DNA from: Sporosarcina trichiuri
GTDB lineage: Bacteria; Bacillota; Bacilli; Bacillales_A; Planococcaceae
Length of the DNA stretch: 64,000 bases
Assembly (NCBI RefSeq): GCF_030406775.1
Contig: NZ_CP129119.1
Coordinates: 2,018,001-2,082,000 of the forward strand
Reading direction: 5' to 3'
Part shown: positions 9,146 to 17,889 of the stretch, in pieces
Layout of the letters: every line of letters begins with the position of its first letter
Position numbering within the stretch: position 1 is the stretch's first letter
Position numbers and translations under genes: made by a program
The notes under the pieces: generated by a model
What the model saw: only the letters and a program-made list of their open reading frames with translations
Told to the model about the DNA's origin: nothing
Database searches by the model: none

Positions 9146-10645
9146 TCAGTGGAGCTTGCCGCTTGGTGTAGCGTTGACTGTTTTGTACAGCGGCAGGACG
9201 TCTGTGCGCCCTTCGTAGTAATAGTAGTAATCGAGTGTTGCGAGGAACAGGCCTTTTGCGAGTTTCTGGCGTCCGGCTTCCGTTCCCATGAGGCCGATAT
9301 CTTTTTTGTTCGTGATGAAGCCCATTTCTGCAAGCACGGCCGGAACTGTGTTCTGACGGAGGACAGCCAGGTTTCCGACCTTGATACCGCGGTCGGTCAG
9401 GCCCCACGCTTCCAGCATACGGTTCTGCGTATAGCGTGCGAGAGCTTTTGACTGGGCCACGTTCGGGTTCACTGCTGCGGAACGGCTGTAATAGAACGTC
9501 TCTGTTCCGTTTGCCGAACTGCCTGTGTGCGAGTTCGTGTGGATTGAGACGAAAATGCTGCCGTTCACTTTTTTCGCATATGCTGCGCGAGCATCAAGTG
9601 AAGGGTATGTGTCGCCCGATCGGGTCATCTTCGCTTGGATTGGTACATTCTTGTAGTAAGCTTCCATCTTTTTGGCGACGTTCAGCGTGATATTCTTCTC
9701 CAGGAATCCGTTGCCTGGTGCCCCGCTGTCTTTACCGCCGTGTCCGGCATCAATGACAACAACGATATCCTTCAGCGGCTTCTTGCCCGGCGGTGTCGGA
9801 ATCGGATCCGGCTTCGTCACTGGCGGTGTTGGCGGAACGACTTCCGGATTGTCGGTCGGCTTGTCCAGCTGGAGGTAGGCCGAGTGGACGAACCCTTTGA
9901 CGTTGTCGGACGTGATGTATGCCCAGTCACCGACGGAATATGCGTAGGAGACGATCTTGCCGCTCGGGATCGTTTTGATGGCGGCATAGTCGACGCCCGG
10001 TCCTTTGCGCATGTTGAGTTTCGTGCCGTCTTGTACATTGACGTAGACGTCCGTGTCGAATTTCTCGGAGTTCGCTGTCCGGAAGTCCGCGTTGATGGAA
10101 CGCGCGAGGAACACGGCGAAGTCCGCACGTTTGATGGTCTGGGATTCACCGAAAGTGCCGTCTGCGACTCCCGCTGCGATCCCTTTGTTCATGAGGGAGC
10201 TGGCGGCTGCACTGACCGAACTTGACTTGTAATCGAAAGTGCGGCTGATGAGCATCGCCATTTCACCGCGGCTCAGTGTGTTTTTCGGCTTGAAGGAGCC
10301 GTCCGGATAGCCGGAGATGATGTTTTTGTCGACGAGCTGCTGTATGTAGCCGGATGCGAAGTTGTTCGAACCGACGTCCTTGAAGTTCGTCGACCGCATT
10401 TCGCCGTTCAAGTTGAGTGTGCGGCCGAGCATCGCTGCCGCCTGATCACGTGTCACTTGCTGTTCCGGGACGAACCGTGTTGCGGACACACCTCCAGTGA
10501 TGCCTCCATCGACCAGGTAGTAGATTTCCGCCTGGGCCCGGTGGGTCGTGCCGACGTCCGTGAATGTAGTGGCTGCCTGGGACTCTTGTCCGAATGGGAC
10601 AAGCGCTGCGAGGGACAGGGTGAGGCATGCTGCAAGTTTCTTCAA
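9146..10645 (-). CDS. N-acetylmuramoyl-L-alanine amidase with SLH and SH3 domains
   Basis: A 499-residue secreted enzyme that starts with a TTG codon at 10645, nine bases after GGAGG. A signal peptide (about 1-24) is followed by three SLH repeats (about 27-190), an SH3b domain (about 200-262, with LNMRKGPGVDY), a proline-rich linker, and an Amidase_3 domain from about 293 to 480. Zinc and catalytic residues are visible in VIDAGHGG, GFLEKN, SIHTNSH and LAEMGFITN. The expected reaction is cleavage of the bond between MurNAc and L-alanine. With the neighbouring glucosaminidase and peptidase, three different peptidoglycan bonds are covered by SLH proteins here. Confidence 0.93.
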   Translation of the reverse strand: MKKLAACLTLSLAALVPFGQESQAATTFTDVGTTHRAQAEIYYLVDGGITGGVSATRFVPEQQVTRDQAAAMLGRTLNLNGEMRSTNFKDVGSNNFASGYIQQLVDKNIISGYPDGSFKPKNTLSRGEMAMLISRTFDYKSSSVSAAASSLMNKGIAAGVADGTFGESQTIKRADFAVFLARSINADFRTANSEKFDTDVYVNVQDGTKLNMRKGPGVDYAAIKTIPSGKIVSYAYSVGDWAYITSDNVKGFVHSAYLQLDKPTDNPEVVPPTPPVTKPDPIPTPPGKKPLKDIVVVIDAGHGGKDSGAPGNGFLEKNITLNVAKKMEAYYKNVPIQAKMTRSGDTYPSLDARAAYAKKVNGSIFVSIHTNSHTGSSANGTETFYYSRSAAVNPNVAQSKALARYTQNRMLEAWGLTDRGIKVGNLAVLRQNTVPAVLAEMGFITNKKDIGLMGTEAGRQKLAKGLFLATLDYYYYYEGRTDVLPLYKTVNATPSGKLH

Positions 10646-10826
10646 TGGTACAATCCTCCAAATTTTTGTCGTTACCGTAAAGGATACAACAATTCTTTGT
10701 ATTTCTCTATGTTTCTATCGGCCCAAATTCGGGTAGTTTAATAGTTTCCGCCATTTTCGACTGGTCATTCGTACCCGTTCGACAAACGCTTGCTTGCTTA
10801 GACGTTATGCTCACGCGGTTTCGTGG

Positions 10827-10866
10827 AAAACGCCGGATTCTCATTTCGAGAAGAATCCGGCGTTTT
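10827..10866 (-). terminator. intrinsic terminator of the SLH-5'-nucleotidase gene
   Basis: The stem ACGCCGGATTCT / AGAATCCGGCGT, with A- and T-runs on both sides, lies ten bases after the stop codon. No repeat island follows this terminator. Confidence 0.9.
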
Positions 10867-10876
10867 TGTGATGTTT

Positions 10877-13123
10877 TTATTTCCCTGCTGGTTCTTCAGC
10901 TGGAACTTTGTATCCATTTTGCTGCGTTTCGAGCGATACGTCGATGATGCGTCCCTCGATTTTCGGGCTGATTTCCTTGCCGAGTGACTGGAGGTATTCG
11001 ATCAGGTTCTGCGTGTCGGAGAAGCCAGGGTCGGAGACGCGGCCTTCTGCGGACGCTCTTTCGAAGACGTCATAGTCGTCCCCGCCGCGTGCTGTGAAGG
11101 AGTTCGTTGCGATGTAGACCGTCTTGTCGTCTTCCAGCGGCACGTACTTGTCGCCTTCCTTGACCAAGACGTCAATGACGCGCTTACCGGATTCCTTCGT
11201 GCTGTCATAGGTGAACTTCATGCCGCCGACATGCAGGAACCCGCCGTCCTCTTTCAGGCCTTTGCCTTCAGCGATCAATGCGCCGCGCACACTGCGCTCG
11301 AGCGCCTCTTTCACTTCCTTGCCGTTCGACTTGACGATGGCGAGCGGGTTGCCGAATGGCAGGACCTGCGCAATGCTGCCGACCGTGATGTCACCGGCTT
11401 CGATGCTCGTCCGGATTCCGCCGCCGTTCTGCATGGCGACCACTGTTGCTTCCTCCATGCCCGGAAGTGTCTTCGCTTTCGACAGCATCGCATCCGCGAT
11501 CAGGTTGCCGAGGTTCGTCTCGTTGTGACGGACACTCGATGTGCCTTCTGCGTTCGAATCACGCGCACCGTTCAGGTCGACATCCGTTGTGACACCGATG
11601 GATTCCTTCTTCAGCTCTTCCTTCCCTGCTTTGAAGGGTGCGAGGACTGCGGCCGCTTGCGGATCGGCTGTCATTGTCTTCGGATCGATCTTGATGAGTT
11701 CGCCGTGGTTCCAGTAGATTTCGCCTTTCGGGTTGAACTTCACGTCGAGCTTGCCGACGTAGTCCCCGTACTGGCCTGCCTGGACGATCAGCGTCTTGTC
11801 ACCTGACTCATGGGTGATGGTGATCGGTTCTTTCAGTGCCGTGTGCGTATGGCCCCCGACGATGACGTCGATGCCGGGCACCATTTTCGCGAGTGTCTGG
11901 TCGCTGCCTGACGGTGCTGCTTCATCCACACCGACGTGGGTGATCGCGATGATTTTGTCGACCCCTTGCGCTTCCAGTGCTGCGACTGTCTCTTTCGCGC
12001 GTGTGATGTAGCTGAGGACGTCGACGTCCGCCGGGCTTGAGATGTTGACCGTGTCTTCCGTCGTCAGGCCGAACATGCCGACTTTCTGACCATCCATCAT
12101 GACAATGTTGCCGTCATAGATTTCCCCGCCACCTGCATTTTCCGCGATGCCGCCTTTGTAGAGGCTCTTCAGTTTCGCATCATCCTTGAAGTCGAGGTTT
12201 GCGCCGAGTACCGGGAATTGCGCACCGAGGATGTAGTTGCGGAGTGCCGCGTGGCCGTCCGGCGTGCCGCCTTCGTCGAATTCATGGTTGCCGAAAGTGA
12301 CGGCGTCGAAGCCGAGGTAGTTCATCATGACGACGTCCGCCTGGCCTTTGTATTTATTCCAATAAAGATCACCTGAGAAGACGTCCCCGCCGTGGAGAAG
12401 CAGGCTGTTCTTATGCGTTGCGCGCAGATCCTGGACGACATTCGCGATGTACGGGAAGTTGTCGAGGTACGCGTGGTGGTCGTTCATATGCATGACAAGG
12501 AGGTCGAGGTAGCCGAACTTCGCGTTGCCGTTGTTGAGGAGCATGGCGAGTTCGCCGCGTGTGACAGGCATGGAGGTGCCGAACATCTTGTCGGTCTTGC
12601 CGTTCGCGATCTTTTCGTCGACGAGCGCCTGGACGTATGGGGCGAAGCGTTTGTTGACATCTGTGAATTTGGTTGACGTCTTGTCCATGTCGACTTGGAG
12701 TTTCGCTGCTCTGACGATTATGGCAGCGGCTTCCCCGCGTGTCAGTTGCTCGTTCGCACCGAATTTCGTTGCGCTTTTCCCGCTGACGATGCCGTGTTCC
12801 TTCAGTGCGTCGACTGCCCATTTTGCAGACTTCGGTACGTCCGTGAAGCCGGATGGCTCGTACACACCGCCGGGCTCGAGACCCATCAGTTTCGCGAGGA
12901 AGACGGCTGCGTCCGCACGTTTGACGTCGGATGCTGTGCCGAACTTGTCAGCGCTTACACCTTGGGTGATATTGTTCGCCCAGAGGAAGTTGACGGCGTC
13001 CGCATAGCGGTCGGAGACGTCTGTGAATTTCGATGTGTCTGCAGAAGCGCTCGGTACCGCGATGGCGGACGCGACAGCTGCAGCTGTAACGGCAGTGGCC
13101 AGGAATTTCGTGTTTTTGTTCAT
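10877..13123 (-). CDS. SLH-anchored 5'-nucleotidase / metallophosphatase (UshA family)
   Basis: A 748-residue exported protein with a signal peptide (about 1-28) and three SLH repeats (about 30-200), then a calcineurin-like metallophosphatase domain (about 208-440). The metal-binding motifs are HMNDHHAY, HGGDVFSGD, FGNHEFDEG and GGHTHTAL. The 5'-nucleotidase C-terminal domain follows (about 500-700; motifs NGGGIR and LPFGNPLA). The family releases phosphate from nucleotides or UDP-sugars outside the membrane. It is the first of the five SLH genes in the direction of transcription. The ATG follows an AGGGGG site. A nucleotide-scavenging role is inferred. Confidence 0.92.
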   Translation of the reverse strand: MNKNTKFLATAVTAAAVASAIAVPSASADTSKFTDVSDRYADAVNFLWANNITQGVSADKFGTASDVKRADAAVFLAKLMGLEPGGVYEPSGFTDVPKSAKWAVDALKEHGIVSGKSATKFGANEQLTRGEAAAIIVRAAKLQVDMDKTSTKFTDVNKRFAPYVQALVDEKIANGKTDKMFGTSMPVTRGELAMLLNNGNAKFGYLDLLVMHMNDHHAYLDNFPYIANVVQDLRATHKNSLLLHGGDVFSGDLYWNKYKGQADVVMMNYLGFDAVTFGNHEFDEGGTPDGHAALRNYILGAQFPVLGANLDFKDDAKLKSLYKGGIAENAGGGEIYDGNIVMMDGQKVGMFGLTTEDTVNISSPADVDVLSYITRAKETVAALEAQGVDKIIAITHVGVDEAAPSGSDQTLAKMVPGIDVIVGGHTHTALKEPITITHESGDKTLIVQAGQYGDYVGKLDVKFNPKGEIYWNHGELIKIDPKTMTADPQAAAVLAPFKAGKEELKKESIGVTTDVDLNGARDSNAEGTSSVRHNETNLGNLIADAMLSKAKTLPGMEEATVVAMQNGGGIRTSIEAGDITVGSIAQVLPFGNPLAIVKSNGKEVKEALERSVRGALIAEGKGLKEDGGFLHVGGMKFTYDSTKESGKRVIDVLVKEGDKYVPLEDDKTVYIATNSFTARGGDDYDVFERASAEGRVSDPGFSDTQNLIEYLQSLGKEISPKIEGRIIDVSLETQQNGYKVPAEEPAGK

Positions 13124-13242
13124 TCGGTTGTGCCCCCTAGTTTAGTAGTTTGGACATGCAGACCTATCATATCAGTTTATGAGAGTTCCGGCTAGCTGTT
13201 TTCGAAGTTATTTGATAAGTCTTTACGAAGTTTACATGTACT

Positions 13243-13276
13243 TAAAAAAGCCCTCCGCGGATGTGCGGAAGGCTTG
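13243..13276 (-). terminator. intrinsic terminator of panF
   Basis: The stem AAGCCCTCCGC / GCGGAAGGCTT (one mismatch) with a TTTTTT run on the minus strand lies just after the panF stop codon. Confidence 0.8.
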
Positions 13277-13278
13277 GA

Positions 13279-14721
13279 TTAAAATTGGAACGGTTCGCGT
13301 TTTGCAGCTAGGCTCCCGATGACGAAGGCGGCGAGCGACAGGACGACCGGGATCGTGACGGCGTGTACGCCGAGCAGGTCGCCGTTCGCCTGGTTGTACA
13401 GGTAGATGGCGATGTATGATGCCATACCGGTCACCATGGACGCGAGAGCGCCGGTTTTATTGCCATACTTCCAATAGAGTCCGAGGACGATCGGCCAGAT
13501 GAAGGCGGCTTCGAGCCCGCCGAACGCGAACAGGTTGAGGAAGATGAGCAGGTCGGGCGGCTGCAGGGCGAGCAGGAAGACGATGACGCCGAGCACGCCG
13601 GTGATGCCGAAACTGAGCGTTTTGACCTGTTTCTCGGTCGCCTGCGGTCTGACGTAGCTCAAGTAGACGTCCTTGACGATCGCTGAGCTGACGAGCAGCA
13701 GCAGCGAGTCGACGGTCGACATGATGGCGGCCATCGGGGCGGCGAGGACGATGCCTGCGAGCCACGGCGGCAGGACGTCGAGCGCGATGAGCGGGATGAC
13801 TTTGTCGCCGACGTCGATGCCGGGCAGGACCGGGCGCGCGAAGATGCCGATCAGGTGCATGTTGAGCATGATGAAGCCGGTGACGATCGTGCCGATGGCG
13901 AGCGCGCGGTGCATGGCGCGGGAGCTCTTGTAGCTCATCGTGCGGACGACCATCTGCGGCAGGCCGACGACGCCGACGCCGACGAGGATCCAGAAGCTCG
14001 AGACGTAGGCCGGCGTGAGGCTCCGGTCGGCCCCGAATGGCGTGACGAGGTTCGGGTTTTCATTGACCAGATCCTGCATGATCGCCGGGATGCCGCCGCC
14101 TGCGATGATGACGCCGATCAGCAGGACGAGCGTGCCGACGACCATGATGGCGCCCTGGACGGCGTCGGTGAGCGCGACGGCGCGGAACCCGCCGATCGTC
14201 ACGTAGATGAGGACGCTGACGGCGAAGATGAACAGCGCCGACGTGTAACTGAGGCCGGTGAGCGATTCGATGAGCCGACCGCCGCCGACCCACTGCGCGG
14301 TCATCGCGGAGAACAGGAAGACGATGATGGCGATGGCGGACAGGATCGCGACCGCCGGGCTGTTGTAGCGCGCTTTCAGGAAGTCGATCATCGTGACGGC
14401 GTCATAGCGCCGGCTGAGGATCGCGAACTTCTTGCCGAGCACGAGCAGGACGAAGTACCCGGTGACGACCTGCGTCATTGCGAGCAGCGCCCAGCCGAAG
14501 CCGACGGTGTACGCCGTGCCGGGCCCGCCGAGGAAGCTCGACGCGCTGCCGTACGTCGCGACCATCGTCATTGCGAGGACGAAGCCGCCGAGTTCACGCC
14601 CGCCGAGGAAGTACTCCTGCAGGAAGCCGCCGCCGCTGCCCATTTGTTTGGAGGCGATGAACCCGATGGCGAAGATGGCGATCAGGAAGATGATGAGCGG
14701 GATGAGTACGCCGATGTTCAT
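13279..14721 (-). CDS. panF: sodium/pantothenate symporter
   Basis: A 480-residue membrane protein of the sodium:solute symporter family, with about 13 hydrophobic segments along its length. Motifs that fit PanF include GSASSFLGGPG near residue 60 and the GGFRAVALTDAVQG signature near 180. PanF imports pantothenate, the coenzyme A precursor, with sodium. Its start codon overlaps the stop codon of the small upstream gene by four bases (ATGA), the yhdT-panF arrangement known from enteric and Bacillales genomes. That partnership is the main reason to prefer PanF over other family members. Confidence 0.85.
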   Translation of the reverse strand: MNIGVLIPLIIFLIAIFAIGFIASKQMGSGGGFLQEYFLGGRELGGFVLAMTMVATYGSASSFLGGPGTAYTVGFGWALLAMTQVVTGYFVLLVLGKKFAILSRRYDAVTMIDFLKARYNSPAVAILSAIAIIVFLFSAMTAQWVGGGRLIESLTGLSYTSALFIFAVSVLIYVTIGGFRAVALTDAVQGAIMVVGTLVLLIGVIIAGGGIPAIMQDLVNENPNLVTPFGADRSLTPAYVSSFWILVGVGVVGLPQMVVRTMSYKSSRAMHRALAIGTIVTGFIMLNMHLIGIFARPVLPGIDVGDKVIPLIALDVLPPWLAGIVLAAPMAAIMSTVDSLLLLVSSAIVKDVYLSYVRPQATEKQVKTLSFGITGVLGVIVFLLALQPPDLLIFLNLFAFGGLEAAFIWPIVLGLYWKYGNKTGALASMVTGMASYIAIYLYNQANGDLLGVHAVTIPVVLSLAAFVIGSLAAKREPFQF

Positions 14722-15065
14722 GAGTTCGGTCCTTTCTTGGTGGGGGTGTCGTTCCCGCTGTGCAGGGCATCGGGATGGTACCTCGGGTCATCGTCGAGCG
14801 GCATGTCGGTGAGGACGAATTTTGCGAGCACGACGGTGATGATGGACATCAGGACGAAGCCGGCGACGCAGCTCCAGAAGAACCAGGCCGGGAGCCCGAG
14901 GATGTAGGTATACTCGTCGACTGGCCGGCTGCCGAGCCCGTAGGCGAAGCCGTACCACCAGACGAAGTTGAACACGGCGAGCGCGGCGCCGATCCACGCT
15001 TCCTTGTGCGCGGTTTTAAAGCGCGGGTCTTGTTTGGGTTGGGCGTTGTTATGCTGTGCGGACAT
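14718..15065 (-). CDS. yhdT: YhdT-family (DUF997) small membrane protein
   Basis: A protein of 115 residues from the ATG at 15065, which has an AAAGGAGG site ten bases upstream; the longer open frame reaches into repeat island 3 and is not used. There are two membrane segments (about 24-45 and 58-85), the first containing FNFVWWYGFAYGLG, the hallmark of the YhdT family. It is cotranscribed with panF and overlaps it by four bases. Its molecular role is unknown; an accessory function for the transporter is assumed. Confidence 0.85.
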   Translation of the reverse strand: MSAQHNNAQPKQDPRFKTAHKEAWIGAALAVFNFVWWYGFAYGLGSRPVDEYTYILGLPAWFFWSCVAGFVLMSIITVVLAKFVLTDMPLDDDPRYHPDALHSGNDTPTKKGPNS

Positions 15066-15139
15066 GGTGCGCGTGCCTCCTTTTTGTGGGAGTGTGGTTG
15101 TTTGTTGAGTATAGCTTATTTTGGGTGGTGGGGGTAGGG

Positions 15140-15300
15140 GTGGGGCGCGGAATTGATCGGTTGGGCTGGAGTATGGAGCGGTCAGCGGGGTGAATGGAGC
15201 GGTTCGGCGGCGGAAATGATCGCTTAGCCGGGCGAATGGAGCGGTTCGGCAGTGGAATGGATCACTTCGCCCGCCGAATGGAGCGGTCGACACCTCGCCC
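15140..15300. repeat. 21-bp-period repeat island 3
   Basis: Seven consecutive 21-bp units, with cores GAATTGATCGGTT, GTATGGAGCGGTC, GAATGGAGCGGTT, GAAATGATCGCTT and GAATGGATCACTT, each followed by eight changing bases. On its right it runs into a shortened composite core (CAACAGAAAAGGCGCAGCG) that forms the terminator of the next gene. Confidence 0.88.
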
Positions 15301-15313
15301 CACCGCCTCTCCA

Positions 15314-15342
15314 ACAGAAAAGGCGCAGCGAATGCGGCGCCC
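15314..15342 (-). terminator. terminator of the NERD gene, built from the repeat core
   Basis: On the minus strand GGCGC, a 10-base loop and GCGCC are followed by TTTTCTG. The sequence is the left end of the composite repeat core seen in islands 4, 5 and 7, so here a repeat copy appears to serve as terminator. Confidence 0.55.
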
Positions 15343-15362
15343 ACAAACTTATATGATTTAAT

Positions 15363-16313
15363 TCAGAGAGGCTCATAGCGGCTTCCCCGTCCGATTCCCT
15401 GATGACGGAGCATCGATTGGGCCAGCATTCGTTTTGCCGTGTGACGATTGGGTATTCCGGCAAATTTACTGAAGGCTTTATTGGTCAGCTTCCCCGGCAT
15501 GAGCATGAACCACTCATCGATAGCTGCAAGATGACTGGACGATTCCCGCTTGCCACACGAGCGGCATTGCCAGCGCCTGTTCATCCACATCATAACGCAA
15601 GGTTGTTTACAGTCCGAACAGAAAACGCCATTCTTCAAGTTATCTGGTGCAATTTTATAATAGGACAGCAAAGGAAACGGATTGAACTCTCGATGCGCAC
15701 CGATCAGTGCATTGGCAAGCTTCTGGATTTCGGCCCCTGTTAGTAAATAGTTCTCTATAATTTGTGCACGGAAATAAGTCGGTGCGTCGTAAGAACTCAT
15801 GATCGGCAGTGACGGCTCGCCCTCAATGATCATTTGGTTGTTGTACGCAAACACAACGATGCCGGTTACGGGGATTTGGAAATTGCGCTGGTGCAGCCAT
15901 TTCTCCAAAAATTGTTTCTTGCGTTCGATCTCCGCAATGGGACTGCGGATGATTTTTGTACTTCCCTGCTTGTCCACTTGCAGGAACTGTGTAGGTTTGG
16001 CGGTAACTTTGATTTGATCAGCTCTGTTTTTAATTTCTGATATGGTGATGGATTCAGGGGAGATGTAAAGGGAGTCGATTTGGAAATGGATGCCGTCGTG
16101 GTGCAGGTAGAGGTCATGAAGGATAGCATGGGGGTGGGCGGTCCTTACCTCTTTCATATAGCGATCGTACTCGAGTTCACCATAATAGCCTGCTTGGGTG
16201 TTGTACAATTCTTCAGCGATATAGGGGTATTTTTCATGCTGTCTTGGCAGCCGTCTCTCTAATGCGCGAAGCCCGCTGAGCAGCAAAGACGCAGAACGAT
16301 ATTTGTAAATCAA
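15363..16313 (-). CDS. NERD-domain protein with C-terminal zinc-ribbon
   Basis: A 316-residue protein that probably starts with TTG at 16313 after GAGGTGATG. Residues about 40-150 form a nuclease-related (NERD) domain: GYYGELEYDRY, then HFQIDSLYIS and ISEIKNRAD, with the aspartate and E-x-K typical of this restriction-nuclease-like fold. Near residue 235 there are two zinc-binding knuckles (CSDC and CRSC, 16 residues apart), as in many Bacillales NERD proteins. A DNA-cleaving or DNA-binding role is likely, but the substrate is unknown. It stands alone between repeat islands 3 and 4. Confidence 0.85.
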   Translation of the reverse strand: MIYKYRSASLLLSGLRALERRLPRQHEKYPYIAEELYNTQAGYYGELEYDRYMKEVRTAHPHAILHDLYLHHDGIHFQIDSLYISPESITISEIKNRADQIKVTAKPTQFLQVDKQGSTKIIRSPIAEIERKKQFLEKWLHQRNFQIPVTGIVVFAYNNQMIIEGEPSLPIMSSYDAPTYFRAQIIENYLLTGAEIQKLANALIGAHREFNPFPLLSYYKIAPDNLKNGVFCSDCKQPCVMMWMNRRWQCRSCGKRESSSHLAAIDEWFMLMPGKLTNKAFSKFAGIPNRHTAKRMLAQSMLRHQGIGRGSRYEPL

Positions 16314-16433
16314 TTCATCACCTCTTAATTTTTCTATTAGTGTAGCCTATCTGCCTGACAAAAGATATGGAAAGTGGCAAATCCGAATTATCACGAAAAA
16401 TGTCCAATTCATTGGACGGGAAATGTGGCGCTG

Positions 16434-17212
16434 GATTTGAGCGGTTAGCTGGAGGAATGGAGCGGTTCGGCGACGGGATTGATCGGTCAGCAAGGGCAAT
16501 GGAGCGCTTCGGCGGCGGAAATGATCGGTTAGCCGGGCGAATGGAGCGGTTCGGCAGTGGAATTGATCACTTCGACCGCGGAATGGAGCGGTTCGGCACT
16601 CTTGCCCCCCTTCCCCAACAGAAAAGGCGCAGCGCCAGCGGAGCCCGACAAGCTAGTCTTGGTTTGGTCTTTGCGCATGGGAGTGCTGGATTGGTCGCGG
16701 CCATTTCGGCGTGTAGGCACAGGGTTGTTGCCGCGGGAATGGAGCGGTTGGCAGGCGGAATTGATCGCTTCGGCGCTGGAATTGAGCGGTTAGCCGGGCG
16801 AATGGAGCGGTTTGCGCTCAGAATGGAGCGCTTCGGCGGCGGAAATGATCGGTTAGCCGGGCGAATGGAGCGGTTCGGCAGTGGAATTGATCACTTCGAC
16901 CGCGGAATGGAGCGGTTCGGCACTCTTGCCCCCCCTTCCCCAACAGAAAAGGCGCAGCGCCAGCGGAGCCCGACAAGCTAGTCTTGGTTTGGTCTTTGCG
17001 CATGGGAGTGCTGGATTGGTCGCGGCCATTTCGGCGTGTAGGCACAGGGTTGTTGCCGCGGGAATGGAGCGGTTGGCAGGCCGAATTGATCGCTTCGGCG
17101 CTGGAATTGAGCGGTTAGCCGGGCGAATGGAGCGGTTTGCGCGCGGAATGGAGCGCTTCGGCAGAAGAAAGGAGCGCTTCGCCGCTCGAATGGAGCGGTT
17201 CGGCACTCCTTC
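16434..17212. repeat. 21-bp-period repeat island 4
   Basis: The largest array, about 24 units of 21 bp in three blocks (roughly eight, nine and seven) separated by two composite-core copies (16610-16735 and 16935-17060). Cores vary at a few fixed places: GAATGGAGCGGTT, GAATTGATCGCTT, GAATTGAGCGGTT, GAAATGATCGGTT. Spacer octamers recur in the same order in different blocks (CGGCAGTG, AGCCGGGC, CGGCACTC). The last unit stops a few bases before the exonuclease stop codon at 17216, so there is no separate terminator. Confidence 0.9.
16498..17146. repeat. 324-bp tandem duplication inside island 4
   Basis: The segment 16498-16821 is repeated almost perfectly at 16822-17146. It comprises several 21-bp units plus one composite core. 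The copies differ by an extra C in a C-run (six against seven) and a few substitutions near the right end (GCGCTCA against GCGCGCG). High identity points to a recent event. Confidence 0.85.
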
Positions 17213-17215
17213 TGG

Positions 17216-17815
17216 TTATTTGGTGCAATACTGATAGATCGCGGCAGTGGCGAGGCAGTCGCCGATTGCGTTGTGGGCGTCGTGTTCGAGTTCCAGGTAC
17301 TGGGTGAGCGTGGTGAGTTTGTGATTGGGTGTGTCTTTGATTTTCTGGCGTGCGATTTTGACAGTGTCGATGACGGTGTAGGCGGGCAGGGTGATGCCGG
17401 CTTTGCCGTCGAGTGCGTACAGGAAGCCCATGTCGAACGAGGCGTTGTGCGCGATGATGGGCAGGTCGCCGATGAAATCGACGAGGTCAGCGAGTTTGTC
17501 TTCGATGAGCGGTGCGTCTGCGACCATTTCGTTCGAGATGCCGGTGAGCCGGGTGATGGTCGGCGAGATGTGGCGCTGCGGATTGATGAGCACGTCCATC
17601 TCTTCATCTTTCCAATGGTTGAAGTAGCGGATGGCACCGATCTGGATGATTTTATCTGCACCGGCACGGAGTCCGGTCGTTTCGAAGTCGAGCACGACGT
17701 AGTCGGAGACGGTCTTCGTGCTTTTCTTGTATTTGGCCGAGGTCGTTTTGCGGGAGCGGTTCGGCTGCTCGGCTTTCTGCTGCAGCAGCCGGATCGCTTT
17801 TTCGTGGATGTCCAT
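17216..17815 (-). CDS. DEDDh 3'-5' exonuclease (DnaQ/PolC epsilon-like)
   Basis: A 199-residue protein with a complete DEDDh exonuclease domain (about 38-199): ExoI VLDFETTGLRAG, ExoII HNASFDMGFL, ExoIII HNAIGDCLA. The four acidic residues and the histidine are all present, so an active exonuclease on DNA or RNA is expected. The short N-terminus is basic and may contact nucleic acid. The ATG has AAGGAG upstream. A paralogue at 27192-27827 shares architecture and the end ATAAIYQYC but has altered catalytic motifs. Confidence 0.9.
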   Translation of the reverse strand: MDIHEKAIRLLQQKAEQPNRSRKTTSAKYKKSTKTVSDYVVLDFETTGLRAGADKIIQIGAIRYFNHWKDEEMDVLINPQRHISPTITRLTGISNEMVADAPLIEDKLADLVDFIGDLPIIAHNASFDMGFLYALDGKAGITLPAYTVIDTVKIARQKIKDTPNHKLTTLTQYLELEHDAHNAIGDCLATAAIYQYCTK

Positions 17816-17889
17816 AGGGCATCGCTCCTTCTGAAATGTGTACTGTTTTCAGTATACCCGCGATGCCGGGTCTCACGCTTGTTTCGAGA

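Noticed and set aside
13855-14907. 350-codon plus-strand frame opposite panF
   Set aside because: Composition is dominated by Asp, Glu, Arg and Ala from antisense reading of membrane-protein codons; panF on the other strand is certain.
16367-17234. Long open frames on both strands inside the repeat islands (for example heptapeptide-like MERFGSG or RSIPLPN repeats)
   Set aside because: The 21-bp period is a multiple of three, which keeps several frames open by itself. No frame has a ribosome site, frames differ between islands, and duplications respect the DNA unit and not a reading frame.
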